A DNA stretch of 64,000 nt, taken from contig JBAKBP010001603.1 in NCBI GenBank assembly GCA_037953745.1, positions 142,712 to 206,711 on the forward strand, read 5' to 3'. Position numbers and translations under genes: made by a program. Shown here piece by piece: positions 41,151-51,108 of this stretch; position 1 is the stretch's first letter; the number at the start of each line of letters is the position of its first letter. The notes under the pieces were generated by a model. The model did not search any database. It was not told where the DNA came from and was given only the letters and a program-made list of their open reading frames with translations. This DNA comes from Lithodes maja. Lineage: Eukaryota; Arthropoda; Malacostraca; Decapoda; Lithodidae.

Positions 41151-41275
41151 AGATAAATAAACATAAATAATCACAAACCCCTTTCAAGCAAAATTTATAG
41201 ATTTTTCGGTACAAAAATGTCTCTGCCGAAGACCAGTTTCTACTCATTTGCAGACTTGCTATCGCTCTACCAGTA

Positions 41276-41935
41276 AAGCCTAGTTCACACATTCAGGAGT
41301 GTGAGGCAGAGTTTCCTAGAGTCCGCAGTCTCGGAAACTCGTGTAATGACTCTTGGAAGATTGCATGGACCCATGGGCACTCTGGGTCACTCCCTGATAC
41401 TCCTGGAAAATCCACTCGAGCAGCCCAAATTTATAACATTATAGTCTAGTTCACACATTCAGGAGTGTGAGGCCGAGTTTCCAAGAGTCCACAGTCCTGG
41501 AAATCACATAATGACTCTTGGAAGATCGCATGCACCCATGGGCACTCTGGGTCACTCCCTGATACTCCTGGGAACTCCGTTCGGGCAGCCTAATTTTCAA
41601 ACATGTTTGAAAACTGGGCTGCCCGAGCGGATTACCCAGGAGTATCAGGGAGTGACCCAGAGTGCCTATGGGTGCATGCGATCTTCCAAGAGTCATTACG
41701 TGATTTCCAGGACTGTGGACTCTTGGAAACTCGGCCTCACACTCCTGAATGTGTGAACTAGGCTATAATGTTATAAATTTGGGCTGCTCGAGTGGATTTT
41801 CCAGGAGTATACGGGAGTGACCCAGAGTGCCCATGGGTCCATGCAATCTTCCAAGAGTCATTACACGAGTTTCCGAGACTGTGGACTCTTGGAAACTCTG
41901 CCTCACACTCCTGAATGTGTGAACTAGGCTTTAAT
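41276..41935. mobile_element. Foldback MITE nested in the centre of another copy
   Basis: Outer arms 41276-41442 and 41766-41935 and inner arms 41449-41600 and 41608-41760 are all copies of one roughly 165-bp hairpin arm starting (A)AGCCTAGTTCACACATTC. The outer copy is split exactly at its palindromic middle (ACATTATAATGT), where the inner copy sits flanked by TATA. The outer ends are flanked by TA. Non-coding; reading frames inside are mirror images. Confidence 0.9.
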
Positions 41936-42294
41936 AACAATGAAATGGAGACCTGAATGGGTGGAAATGTCGTATAATCACCAAACTAATGCTGTGAAAT
42001 GTGTAAAGAAATTTTACTAATGGAACGAAACAGGGATTCCACAAAGAGTACCCTTAGCTAAGATAGGGTTAAGGTAGAGGGCAAGTAAGCATTTGTGGAG
42101 TAGCGTTAATATACTTCACTGTGACCTAACTAAACCACTTATACTTGGCTAATACTACTCCACCAACCACTGATTACATGACTATTAAATTACACACGCA
42201 TACTCTCTCGCTCTTGCTGTCTCTCTCTCTCTCTCTCTTTCTTATACAGCTCAAGAATGCATACATATAATGCATTAGCGTCATTTTCCATTAA

Positions 42295-42894
42295 CCCGGG
42301 AACTACTGGGAGACTCTCAAGAGTTCCCCCGGCGGACTGCGGGAAGACTCTTAAGAGTAAGGGGGAAAAAAAATCCATTTAAAACACCCAATTTTTTTTT
42401 TTTTTTTTTTTGCCCCTGGGCCATGCCAAATATCACTTCTCCACCTCCCCTCCTTCCCCACTTTCCTCCCCTCCTTCAGTTATCACCTATTTTCCCATTT
42501 ATTCCCTTATTCTGTGGTCTATTTTCGTGCTAACATTAGCGAGTTGGTAGCAGGGCGTTGTCATCACTGTTACCAAGCGTGGGAAAGAGCGAGACAGAGA
42601 CTATTGGGTAACAGTGTCTCTCCAGACAAGGGGAGGGGAGGAGGGCAGGGAGGTTGCCTCAGCCATACATTACGTAACTCCCGGCTTGTATCGCCGATTT
42701 TGACCATCCAAACACTGTTTCCACTTGTTTTATTGTTGTAACAGGTTAATACCTTTATAATCAACCTATAATAGGTACATATGGATAAGTATTAATGCTA
42801 TTTATGGTAAAATAACGATGTTAGTGATGGGAACAGCTCAAATACGTGCACACAGGAGTGTGGTGTCTCATACCCCCCATGCGCACGTCTTAGG
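42295..42894. mobile_element. TTAA-type MITE, 600 bp (copy 1)
   Basis: TTAA at 42291-42294 and 42895-42898. It is homologous end to end with 54561-55177 in inverse orientation: one end CCCGGGAACT with tandem GACTC/GCGGGAAGACTC phrases, then an A/T homopolymer with GGGCCATGCC, and the other end TGCGCACGTCTTAGG. The inverted termini themselves match only weakly. No transposase frame. Confidence 0.85.
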
Positions 42895-42898
42895 TTAA

Positions 42899-43500
42899 AT
42901 ACATTGTAACAGCTCAGACGGGATTGTCTTTCAGCATCTGAAATGTTTTACAATAAGTAAACTCTTGTCATAACACGTCCCCATCATATCATCACTGTTA
43001 CTAATGTTGGCATGGTGCTAACATTGTCTCGGCAAGATGCGACAAAATCCCTCTGCAGCATCTGCACCTTCACCAGCCTCAACAGTGCTACAACAAAACA
43101 GTGTCATATCTAAACTGTAAGTTATAGGATGACCGTAGGTCCATATATACGCTATTCCCCATTTTAGTCGCCTTGTACGACACCTATGTGGAGCTTACTA
43201 TTTTCCTCCACTAAATGTGGAGGCCTCCTCTCCCCCTTGGGGTAACATAAATACAAGATGACTCCCTCAGTTTATGTAAGTTTAGTCAATATGACGATAC
43301 TGGAACACAAATCAATGGCATTATGATTGTGAAGGAAACCTCAAATTTTACATCTGACGTGACGTTTTGGTAGTACGATTTTGCTCAATTGTTATTGAGA
43401 GATCTGAGTGTGTTTGCCATTTTCGAGAAAATGAGTTTTAATTTGCCCTATTGACTAAACATGTGTTTAACATCCCCAGACCACCTTCAAACTATTAAAA

Positions 43501-43505
<5 letters not shown>
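42899..43505. other. Unassigned interval
   Basis: No gene or confirmed repeat. 43150-43250 contains TTAGTCGCCTTGTACGACAC, a phrase I recall from arthropod repeat ends, not enough for a call. Confidence 0.3.
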
Positions 43506-43575
<70 letters not shown>

Positions 43576-43742
43576 TATATTTTAACTAATTTGATAGACA
43601 TATTATATTCCTTGGATTCCTACAAATACATAGCCTACAATAGAGAGCCTTGCAAAAGCGCCCAGTAAATGTTTATACTGAAAAACAAACATATACTGTA
43701 TATATATATATATAATTTATATATATACAGTATATACATATA

Positions 43743-43813
<71 letters not shown>

Positions 43814-43917
43814 TTTCAGTATAAACATTTACTGGGCGGTTTGGCAAGGCTCTCTATTGTATGTATTTGTAGGAACCCAAGGAATATAATATGTCTATCA
43901 AATTAGTTAAAATATGA
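43506..43917. repeat. Inverted repeat with (AT)n core
   Basis: The arms 43576-43690 (ATATTTTAACTAATTTGATA...) and 43808-43917 are inverse copies with few mismatches, separated by AT tracts with TACAGTATATAC spacers. Another AT run lies outside at 43506-43573. It could extrude as a large cruciform. Confidence 0.9.
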
Positions 43918-44026
43918 CTTCAGAGGCTATCAACCCTATTGGATTATTAAGCCAGCACACCGAAAGTCAAGAATAACGTCAGGACTGGAGCCTCTCTGCG
44001 AAAATTCAAGTTCCTTGTATGTCTAT
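43908..44026. mobile_element. Small retroposon-like unit, copy 1 (about 119 bp)
   Basis: TTAGTTAAAATATGACTTCA through CTGCGAAAATTCAAGTTCCT matches 46510-46628, where the unit is bounded by a 10-bp direct repeat. Here it joins the end of an inverted repeat and no duplication is seen. Confidence 0.6.
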
Positions 44027-44279
44027 CTCATTTAGCCATCATATAACTACCTCCCACATTGCTTACTGGCCCAGTGCTATTTGTATTTATGCTATTGAAT
44101 GGATATCAAGTGTGTTAATTTATGTTGCTTGCGATTTGTGTTTAGGATTATATTAATAGCTTAAATAGTAATAATAGAGGGAATCCTGGGCCAGCTGGAG
44201 ATATTGCCGACTGTACGTACATACACAGAAAATTACGGGTATAAAAAGGGTACAGTACATAATATAATTATATAATGTA

Positions 44280-44686
44280 TACTAAATGGGTATATTGACA
44301 GTGGTTTACCTTTCTATCATTGTATTAGATGGGTTTATTACTAGCAATATACCTATATATGGGTACATTATTGTGGACACTTTAATTGCCCCTTTAATAC
44401 CCATATTTGTTTACAGTGTACAGTCCTTTGCTACACTGGGTAAAATCGACCCTAAACCCTGTACATAATGAACAAATATTATAGTCTTGGTATTCTGAAA
44501 ACTATTTACCCCAATTCAGTATCAGAGCTATAGAAAAGCATATAAAATCATTGGGAATATTGATAGTGATTTGTCGTTAACCCTTATATCAAATATTTGT
44601 TTACCAATTAACATACCTTTATACGGGTATAGCAATATGGACATTTACAATACCTTATTCAAACCTTTTTATTACAACATTTGGTC
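44280..44686. repeat. Two highly diverged tandem copies of an AT-rich unit
   Basis: 44286-44415 and 44555-44680 share the order GGTATATTGACAGTGGTTT / GGAATATTGATAGTGATTT, then TTTATTACTA..ATACC..ATATGGGTA and GTGGACA. A weaker third resemblance lies at 37.83-38.00 kb. Function unknown. Confidence 0.4.
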
Positions 44687-45036
44687 CAAGGCTGGTCTTT
44701 TTGGACCTCTTATGTTTTGTTCCTTTAGTTAGGCGTTAATAAAACGCTTTACCCACTTCAGGTGTCGATTTTTATACCGGGCGAATGAAAGCGAGCATGT
44801 AACTTATACTGAATCGGCCTTCGGGCTAGACTCTTTTCTATCGAAGAAATATACAAATTTAGCTTGAAGTAGTATGGGAGGGCATTTGTTAGTTTGAAGG
44901 AAATATGGGTAGCCGTTTTGGTAGCCTAGGGGACAAACTAAAATAAATTGCTCGAAAATAGCAACAACGAGCAAAAGGCTCAATAATATTTAAACAAGAT
45001 ATCCTAGCAACCCGCAAGACGGCGGATCAGGTAGTG
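44687..45036. mobile_element. Diverged copy of the 350-bp TTAA MITE
   Basis: GGCTGGTCTTTTTGGACCTC and GGTGTCGATTTTTATACCGG align with 39410-39550, and the right end AGGTAGTGTTAA (TTAA 45037-45040) matches. The left terminus is lost. 45041-45639 shows no gene. Confidence 0.55.
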
Positions 45037-45639
45037 TTAAACCTATAATTGTTGACAATGTACGTATAGGGTGTCGTCATGCTCATAGTTATTGTAGCTA
45101 ACACCCGACCATTTTATTGTAGGGCAGATTTATATTTATATACATATTAATTTATTTCTTATTATTTTATCTTTAGTTTCCCTCCTTGATCTCCATCTAT
45201 CTTACTAAGATACCCCCCCCCCCCTTCCTTACTTAACGTACGAAATTCGGAACCAATTAGTAAACACTAGACTGTAATGCTCCTGGGTACAATATAGAAG
45301 GCAACACTCTAACACAATAGGCACGCAGAGTGGGGGTGTAATAATAGTTTGTGTTATATTTTGGAACAAGTTTTGAGGCATTTTGAACATACAAACATTG
45401 ACAAGTACTAATGTGCTTTATGTTGAACGGCAAAATAATGAAACTTTCTAAAATGTGTTCAAATGTAAACGTGTATAATGTGTACCAATGTTGTTAGTAG
45501 ATCTTCTATTTTGCACACATGTTTTGGACAGTGTAGAACCCTCATTAACCCTCTGACTCCGACAGATATATCCTAATCTGATAACATAGTCTAATAATAG
45601 CCACAATAACTCAAAACCACTTACCAATTCTGTGCAGTC

Positions 45640-46055
45640 TCTCTCTCTCTCTCCGCCGCAAAATTGCATCTATCTCACTAGTCCACAGCTATTACAATAA
45701 TCAGTGTTCCTCAGAGCTCTCCCAGTGTATACCACCCCCTCTTCGTATAGCACGTAGCACCCGTCTTGCAACACAATCCCACCCATACTCTGTGCAACTC
45801 TCCAAACCAAGAGTGAAACGTCATTTTCAGTCTTTCTTCTATTCAACAGCTGAGCTCTGGAACTCTCTCCCATAATCAGTCTTTCCCTCTTCCTATGACT
45901 TAAATTGCTTCAAACTACGCGTGTCCAGGCATTTTGGCTTGAATGTCCCTTAATTTTAGCCCTGTCACTCTTTCAACTCTGAAGGAGGCACCTGCTACAG
46001 GCAGTTCTGCCTTTTGTCTCCCTCACTCACATAGAAAACAAAATATATATAAAGA
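45640..46055 (+). pseudogene. Jockey-type LINE C-terminal fragment and 3' end
   Basis: Plus-strand text reads YYNNQCSSELSQCIPPPL-like, VKRHFQSFFYSTAELWNSLP (stop) SVFPSSYDLNCFKLRVSRHF, then the 3' UTR with ACAGGCAGTTCTGCCTTTTG and CACATAGAAAACAAAA. It is the same family and same 3' hairpin as the insert at 13.6-14.8 kb. 5'-truncated. Confidence 0.8.
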
Positions 46056-46104
46056 GAATGGCGTCATCTGTACAGAAAAGGTTACACATCAATTATTAGA
46101 GACG

Positions 46105-46247
46105 TATGGGTCGACCCGGTGGTGTAGGGGGCTAGAGCACTGTTTATTGGCCTGGCCGATGGGCGAGGTCACAACCCAGCAAGGGTTCAATCCTCCGCGT
46201 CACCTGGGTCTGTCGAGGTGGGTTTTCAGATAATTAGCTTAGCCCGA

Positions 46248-46256
<9 letters not shown>
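46105..46256 (+). repeat. tRNA-like SINE (fourth family) with A-tail
   Basis: CCCGGTGGTGTAGGGGGCTA (A-box region) and AGCAAGGGTTCAATCCTCCG (B box) about 70 bp apart, a short body with GTCTGTCGAGGTGGG, and an A11 tail at 46246-46256 abutting (AT)n. Confidence 0.7.
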
Positions 46257-46278
<22 letters not shown>

Positions 46279-46309
46279 TACAGTATACTGTATATATATA
46301 CTGTATACC

Positions 46310-46351
<42 letters not shown>

Positions 46352-46379
46352 GTATATATATATACTATAATACTATACA

Positions 46380-46421
<42 letters not shown>
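46257..46421. repeat. (AT)n microsatellite with TACAGTATAC spacers
   Basis: Imperfect AT tract between a SINE tail and a Penelope-type terminal repeat. Confidence 0.95.
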
Positions 46422-46425
<4 letters not shown>

Positions 46426-46800
46426 AAACTCGCTATGAAAATTGAAACAATGGAACACCAAGCTTTCGTCTATTCTCTCAAGACATCTTCCAGGTAATAC
46501 AAGAAAACATTTAGTTAAAATATGACTTCAGAGGCTATCAACCCTATTAGATTATTAAGCCAGCACACTGTAAGTGAAGAATAACTTCGGGACTGGAGCC
46601 TTTCTGCGAAAACTCCAGTCCCTTCATGCAAGAAAACAGAGGAAGAGTGAGGCTTAAATACCCGTCCTAAATCATCTGTGAGTTGCTAACAAGCATATAA
46701 ATACAACAAGCGTTGCCATCCTACTACCTGTTGCCATATTTTTAGGACCATACTTCATTTACATACAACATTAATGTTTTACAAGTTATATATACTTATA
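46422..46800 (-). repeat. Penelope-type terminal repeat, interrupted
   Basis: It matches the left arm of the palindrome at 18.5 kb in order (GTAAAACTCGCTATGAAAAT, GGAACACCAAGCTTTCGTCT, CTCAAGACATCTTCCAGG, later GAGTGAGGCTTAAATACCCG). A 119-bp unit is inserted at 46510-46628. 46801-47251 is AT-rich and contains ACTATATACTGTATATGAAT with no gene. Confidence 0.8.
46510..46628. mobile_element. 119-bp insertion with 10-bp target duplication
   Basis: Flanked by the perfect direct repeat CAAGAAAACA (46500-46509, 46629-46638); removing it restores the host repeat. It contains a 10-bp perfect hairpin GGGACTGGAG...CTCCAGTCCC at 46591-46624. A second copy lies at 43908-44026. Neither a SINE promoter nor a DNA-transposon inverted terminus is evident. 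Confidence 0.7.
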
Positions 46801-47248
46801 CAGATATGCATCTACATAGAAATATGGCTAACAAATACAATTTAATCTAATCATATATACAGTTTGATACATATGAATTAACATAAGAAAACTAGTACTA
46901 TGCAAAGCTTAATAATTATTTAGTATGAACCATAGACTACAATATGAATGTATACAGAATAGCCTATGAGAAACTATACCATGATACGCACAACACAGTG
47001 AACTAATACCAATATATATTAGTAATGATGCAACGATATGTGCTGTAATACACGATGAACACAACTATATACTGTATATGAATATAAGAAAACAGGAGTC
47101 TGCAGAAAGCTGCTTGGCCGACACAAGGCAGATCCCTTTCACACTGTTATCTAACTTATGTAAATATGAAGAAATACATATAGATATACATACAAAATTA
47201 ATATACATACATATACACGCATACATTACATACATACAAATACAAATT

Positions 47249-47251
<3 letters not shown>

Positions 47252-47300
<49 letters not shown>
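47252..47300. repeat. (AT)n microsatellite
   Basis: About 48 bp of AT, beside a CR1/L2-type LINE tail. Confidence 0.95.
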
Positions 47301-47305
<5 letters not shown>

Positions 47306-47377
47306 CATAAGAAAATGGGAGTCTGTAGAAAGCCGATTGGTCAACACAAAGCAGATCCTTCTCACACCCAACCCTAA
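47301..47377 (-). repeat. CR1/L2-type LINE 3' end
   Basis: On the minus strand GGGTTGGGTGTGAGAAGGAT...CGGCTTTCTACAGACTCCCATTTTC, TTATGTTC matches the 3' end of the LINE at 24.48-24.57 kb. It is cut at 47378 by the inverted-repeat element. A related scrap (ACAGGAGTCTGCAGAAAGCT) is at 47091-47140. Confidence 0.7.
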
Positions 47378-47784
47378 TAGTGGGGTTCCCAGACCCTCAG
47401 TCATTTCAAATTGATGCAAAAGTTTGCTTTTCGGTACCAATTTAAAGCTAAGGGTCTCTAGAACAATATTGGTCTGAGTGTACAAGGATTAGACCCAATT
47501 TGGAGTCTGGGGGGCGTGGGGGGTTGGTGGGGGGTCGCGGGCATACGCGAAATATGAAAACTGCTATAAGTCTTGAACGAATTATCCAATCTGAACATAT
47601 GAGGTATCTATGGCTTCAGGAGGACGAGTACCAACTTCTTGTTCAACCATATTGTCCATAAAAACTATTTTTCTGGCCGATATTGGTGTATATCCATGAA
47701 AAGGAAATGTTTTGGGATGTCATTTTTAATTGGCTAAATGTGTGTCTTACAGTTTATCTCTTGTCTTTCCAGGTTCGTGAGCAT

Positions 47785-49581
47785 ATGGCTGGGATTACGA
47801 AATGGGAGTTGTGTGTTCTCTGCCAAAAACAAACTAAAGAAGGACTTGTCTGTCCTCTTGCGAACCCGGTCTCTGCTCGAAAAGAGGGGGCGTACAAAGA
47901 CATCACCAGTCTTGCAAGTAAATTTAGAGAAGTTGGTGCTGCACCCCACCCAGACGTAGAGCTTCCAGATGAAGAGTCCATGCAGAAGAACAATGCATCC
48001 TGGCACAAGTCATGTCGCCAGCTGTACAAGGCATCAGCACTAGACCGTGCCAAAGAGCGTTTTTCCCGAGGATGTCCTTCAAGAAATAGACCCCGGCGGA
48101 CCAGTGCTGATATCAATCGTCAGTTGTGCATCTTCTGCGGTGGTGAAACACATGCAGCAGACCATTCATTCCAGAAGCTTACTCTCACCAAAGAGATTCA
48201 TGACAAGGCAGTCACACTGGGAGAGGATCGTATCGTAGCACTCCTTGCAGAAAACGATCTGGTCGCCATTGAAGTCAAGTACCATCGGAATTGCTACACT
48301 GGATTCACCCGCCGTTATGATGCGCTTTGCAAACAAGGCATTGTAATCGAAAACATTGACATTACAGCTGAAAATGAACTGCTCCAATTCATAAAGGAAG
48401 AAGTCGCTGGAGGTCGTACAGTGTTTGCAATGCAAGATTTGACGGATATGATGCAGGAGAGATTAGAACAACATGGAATCCAGAAGAGCATAAACAGGAC
48501 GCGCCTAAAGGAAAGAGTGCTCGAACACTTCCCGAATCTGACAGAGGAGAAAGGTATCCGAGATCGCATTTTCCTAATTTGTTCAAAGACGGCTAGGAAG
48601 ATTATATCAGATGCAACTCCAACCCCAAAGGAAGAATCACGTACATTACTATTGGCAGCATCTATTCTCCGTAAAGCTGTTTTGGATCATGACACTCCTT
48701 TCAGTTTTGATGGTTCATTTCCCAATGGTTGTGAGGAATTATCTGTTCCACAGCGTATGAAGTATTTCTTCCGTCAACTCCTCGCAGGACCAAAATCATC
48801 GCCAGCGCAAGACAATTCCAGGAACATCCTCTGCGTAAGTCAGGTTGCCATGCTCAATATGACTTCTCTTTCTGCGAACATGCATTGTGAACCTCTACTT
48901 GCAGTGTTCTTGGCCCTCAAATTGCATTCCCAAACACGAAGCAAGAAGTTGGTGCAACTACTACACTAGTATTGTCTGAGTGTGTCATATAAGAAAGTCC
49001 TCACTATTGAAGTTAGCTTAACGCAAGCAATCTCTGACCAAATTAGGGACAATAATGATATTGTCTGTCCTACGAATCTACATCAGAATATCTTCACGGC
49101 TGCTGCTCTTGACAATCTGGATCATAACCCTACATCCAGAACAGCGAGCTCATCGTTCCAAATAACACCAAAGCTGAAGGATGTGGCCAGGAATTTTGTT
49201 TGTAAGCTATACTCCAATGAGTCAACCGACGAGACCGACGTTGATTTCGTCCGCATGAGGGTGTTCTCGCAGAGGACTAGGGATGTAGAGAGAATCCCCC
49301 CAACGAGTGATGCTTTGGACCAACATCTCAAAAGGAGTGTCTTCCAAGCGAGCGTCTGGACTACAGCCCACGAACCCATGATGCCTGTCGAGAACCCTGT
49401 TAATCATGGATGGATGGAGAAGGACGGCAAGCTGCTTCCCATTTGGACCACACTGCCACTCGCCAAGGAGGTATTCAACCTCGATGTGAAATGCACGTGC
49501 GCACATGCCTGCTCATCGTGCAAGTGTAAAAAAGCAAATTTATAATGCACACGTCTGTGCAAGTGCAAATGTGACAAATAG
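47785..49581 (+). pseudogene. Cys-rich protein of unknown function, two CxxC...HxxC modules and CXC-like tail
   Basis: The frame is open from 47683; MAGITKWELCVLCQK at 47785 is the likely start, because a good 3' splice acceptor (TCTTGTCTTTCCAG) ends at 47772 and upstream codons lie in the inverted repeat. Module 1: CVLC...WHKSC; module 2: CIFCGGE...YHRNC, a duplicated CxxC/HxxC zinc-ligand pattern in about the first 180 residues. A helical middle region follows. One in-frame TAG at about 48967-48969 precedes YCLSVSYKKVLTIEV in the same frame, and a TAA at 49543-49545 falls within the tail CTCAHACSSCKCKKANL/CTRLCKCKC, which resembles a CXC domain. I recall similar uncharacterised proteins in marine invertebrates but cannot name a function. 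Confidence 0.65.
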
Positions 49582-49889
49582 CTGGTTCAGAACGTTGTCC
49601 AGTTTTCAATGCCTAAGGCCATCCTGTTCACACAAATTAAGTCCTTAGCTTGCATTATTTTCTTGTCAATTATGTACATGTGTTTAGCCCGTAACCGTAC
49701 TTATATCCAGAATGTGTTTTCTTTTAATTTTATTTAGAAGCATTTAGCTTTTGGATACACAATTTGAATGTAGTTTAGGTTGTATCTTTTCATCGTTGTG
49801 ATTTCTATAGTTTTTGTTTGAAGTGTTCTAGTCTAGTTTGAATAACCTGTTTTTGGTTCACGTGTAATTTAGTTTGATCAGCTACTTGT

Positions 49890-50145
49890 CAGTCACATTT
49901 ATAATGATGGAACTCTAGTCGAGTCTACTTGTTTTATTCAAGAATTATGTACTTGTGTCGTCTATATTTCTAGTTTATAATTTGTAATGATTGTACTCTA
50001 GTCGAGTCTACTTGTTTTATTCAAGAATTATGTACTTGTGTCGTCTATATTTCTAGTTTATAATTTGTAATGATGGTACTCTAGTCGAGTCTACTTGTTT
50101 TATTCAAAAATTATGTACTTGTGTCGTCTATATTTCTAGTTTTGA
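49890..50145. repeat. 83-bp tandem repeat, about 3 copies
   Basis: CTCTAGTCGAGTCTACTTG occurs at 49913, 49996 and 50079, 83 bp apart, with nearly identical units (GTACTTGTGTCGTCTATATT). It lies between the reading frame and the right inverted repeat. 50146-50548 is AT-rich with no coding feature. Confidence 0.95.
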
Positions 50146-50984
50146 AAAGGTCTGTTTATGAATGAGATTAAGTTTGTAAATCTTTAAGATGTTCTGTATT
50201 TTGGTGATGAAAATATTATGTAACCTGAACTTACGTGTAGATTCTACATATAGTGTAAGATGAGATGAAGTGTAGTTATTCTTATTGGTCGAGATCCAGT
50301 CTGTACAATCTGTTTTATCTGTTGTTTCTGTCCGACGCGAATCTAATTTTCTGATTATCAATTTATGATGGCCTAATGGTAAATGGTAATGGTCATTAAA
50401 CGTGGTGTTCAAGCGGTTGTTCAAGCAGATTTGCAAGCCTATGTTCACCAAGTGCTACCTGTGTTTGACCATGTAATGATAAATAAAACAATTCAGTATT
50501 ATTTGTTAATTGTGTCCTAGTATCACTGAGAAATATCAAAAACATATACCTTTGTGTTATGGATATACACCGATCTCGGCAAATTGTTTGCTTCTATGGA
50601 CAATATGGTCGGATAAGAAGTTGCTACTCATCCTCTTGAAGCCATAGGTACCTCACATGTTCAGATTGGATAATCCGTTCACGAGTTATAGCAGTTTTCA
50701 TATTTTGCGTATGCCCGCGGGTGGTCAAAACCCCCCAACCCCCCCCCACACCCCCCAGACTCCAAATTGGGTATAATCCTTGTACACTCGGACCAATATT
50801 GATCTAGAGACCCTTAGCTTTAAATTAGTGCCGAAAAGCAAACTTTTGCATCAATTTGAACTGAAAAGGGAAATTTACCCATGACCGGCACCTCACTATA
50901 AGGCCAAATTATAGGCCCAACTCACTATTACTATGAGCCCTGGGGACAGACCTCACCAAAATGGTCAGGTCAACATATGGAAAA

Positions 50985-51052
50985 AGGAGTCTGTAATTTT
51001 ACTAGCGAGTTTTTAGTACATAATTTGATCACATGTATTTGTGATTTAACCT

Positions 51053-51053
<1 letters not shown>
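50985..51053 (+). repeat. Penelope-type terminal repeat scrap
   Basis: TACTAGCGAGTTTTTAGTAC and TTTGATCACATGTATTTGTG followed by ATTTAACCTCC and (AT)n, as at 19.34-19.39 kb. Confidence 0.75.

Positions 51054-51104
<51 letters not shown>
51054..51104. repeat. (AT)n microsatellite
   Basis: AT run between a Penelope-type end and the LTR starting at 51105. Confidence 0.95.

Positions 51105-51108
<4 letters not shown>

Larger units (their letters stand above)
47378..50898 (+). mobile_element. 3.5-kb element with >300-bp inverted repeats encoding a Cys-rich protein
   Basis: The outer 320-350 bp at each end are inverse copies: 47378-47698 and 50549-50898 share ATTGATGCAAAAGTTTGC, AAGCTAAGGGTCTCTAGA, CAATTTGGAGTCTGGGGGG, GCATACGC and GGTGTATATCCAT in mirrored order. 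The termini TAGTGNGGT...ACCTCACTA are flanked by TAA on both sides (47375-47377, 50899-50901), a possible 3-bp target duplication. Inside lie one long reading frame, a tandem repeat and AT-rich 3' sequence. This layout is that of a DNA transposon, but the encoded protein shows no recognisable transposase motif. Confidence 0.75.

Noticed and set aside
41451..41756. Two matching 81-codon frames on opposite strands
   Set aside because: They are mirror images produced by the palindromic MITE arms.
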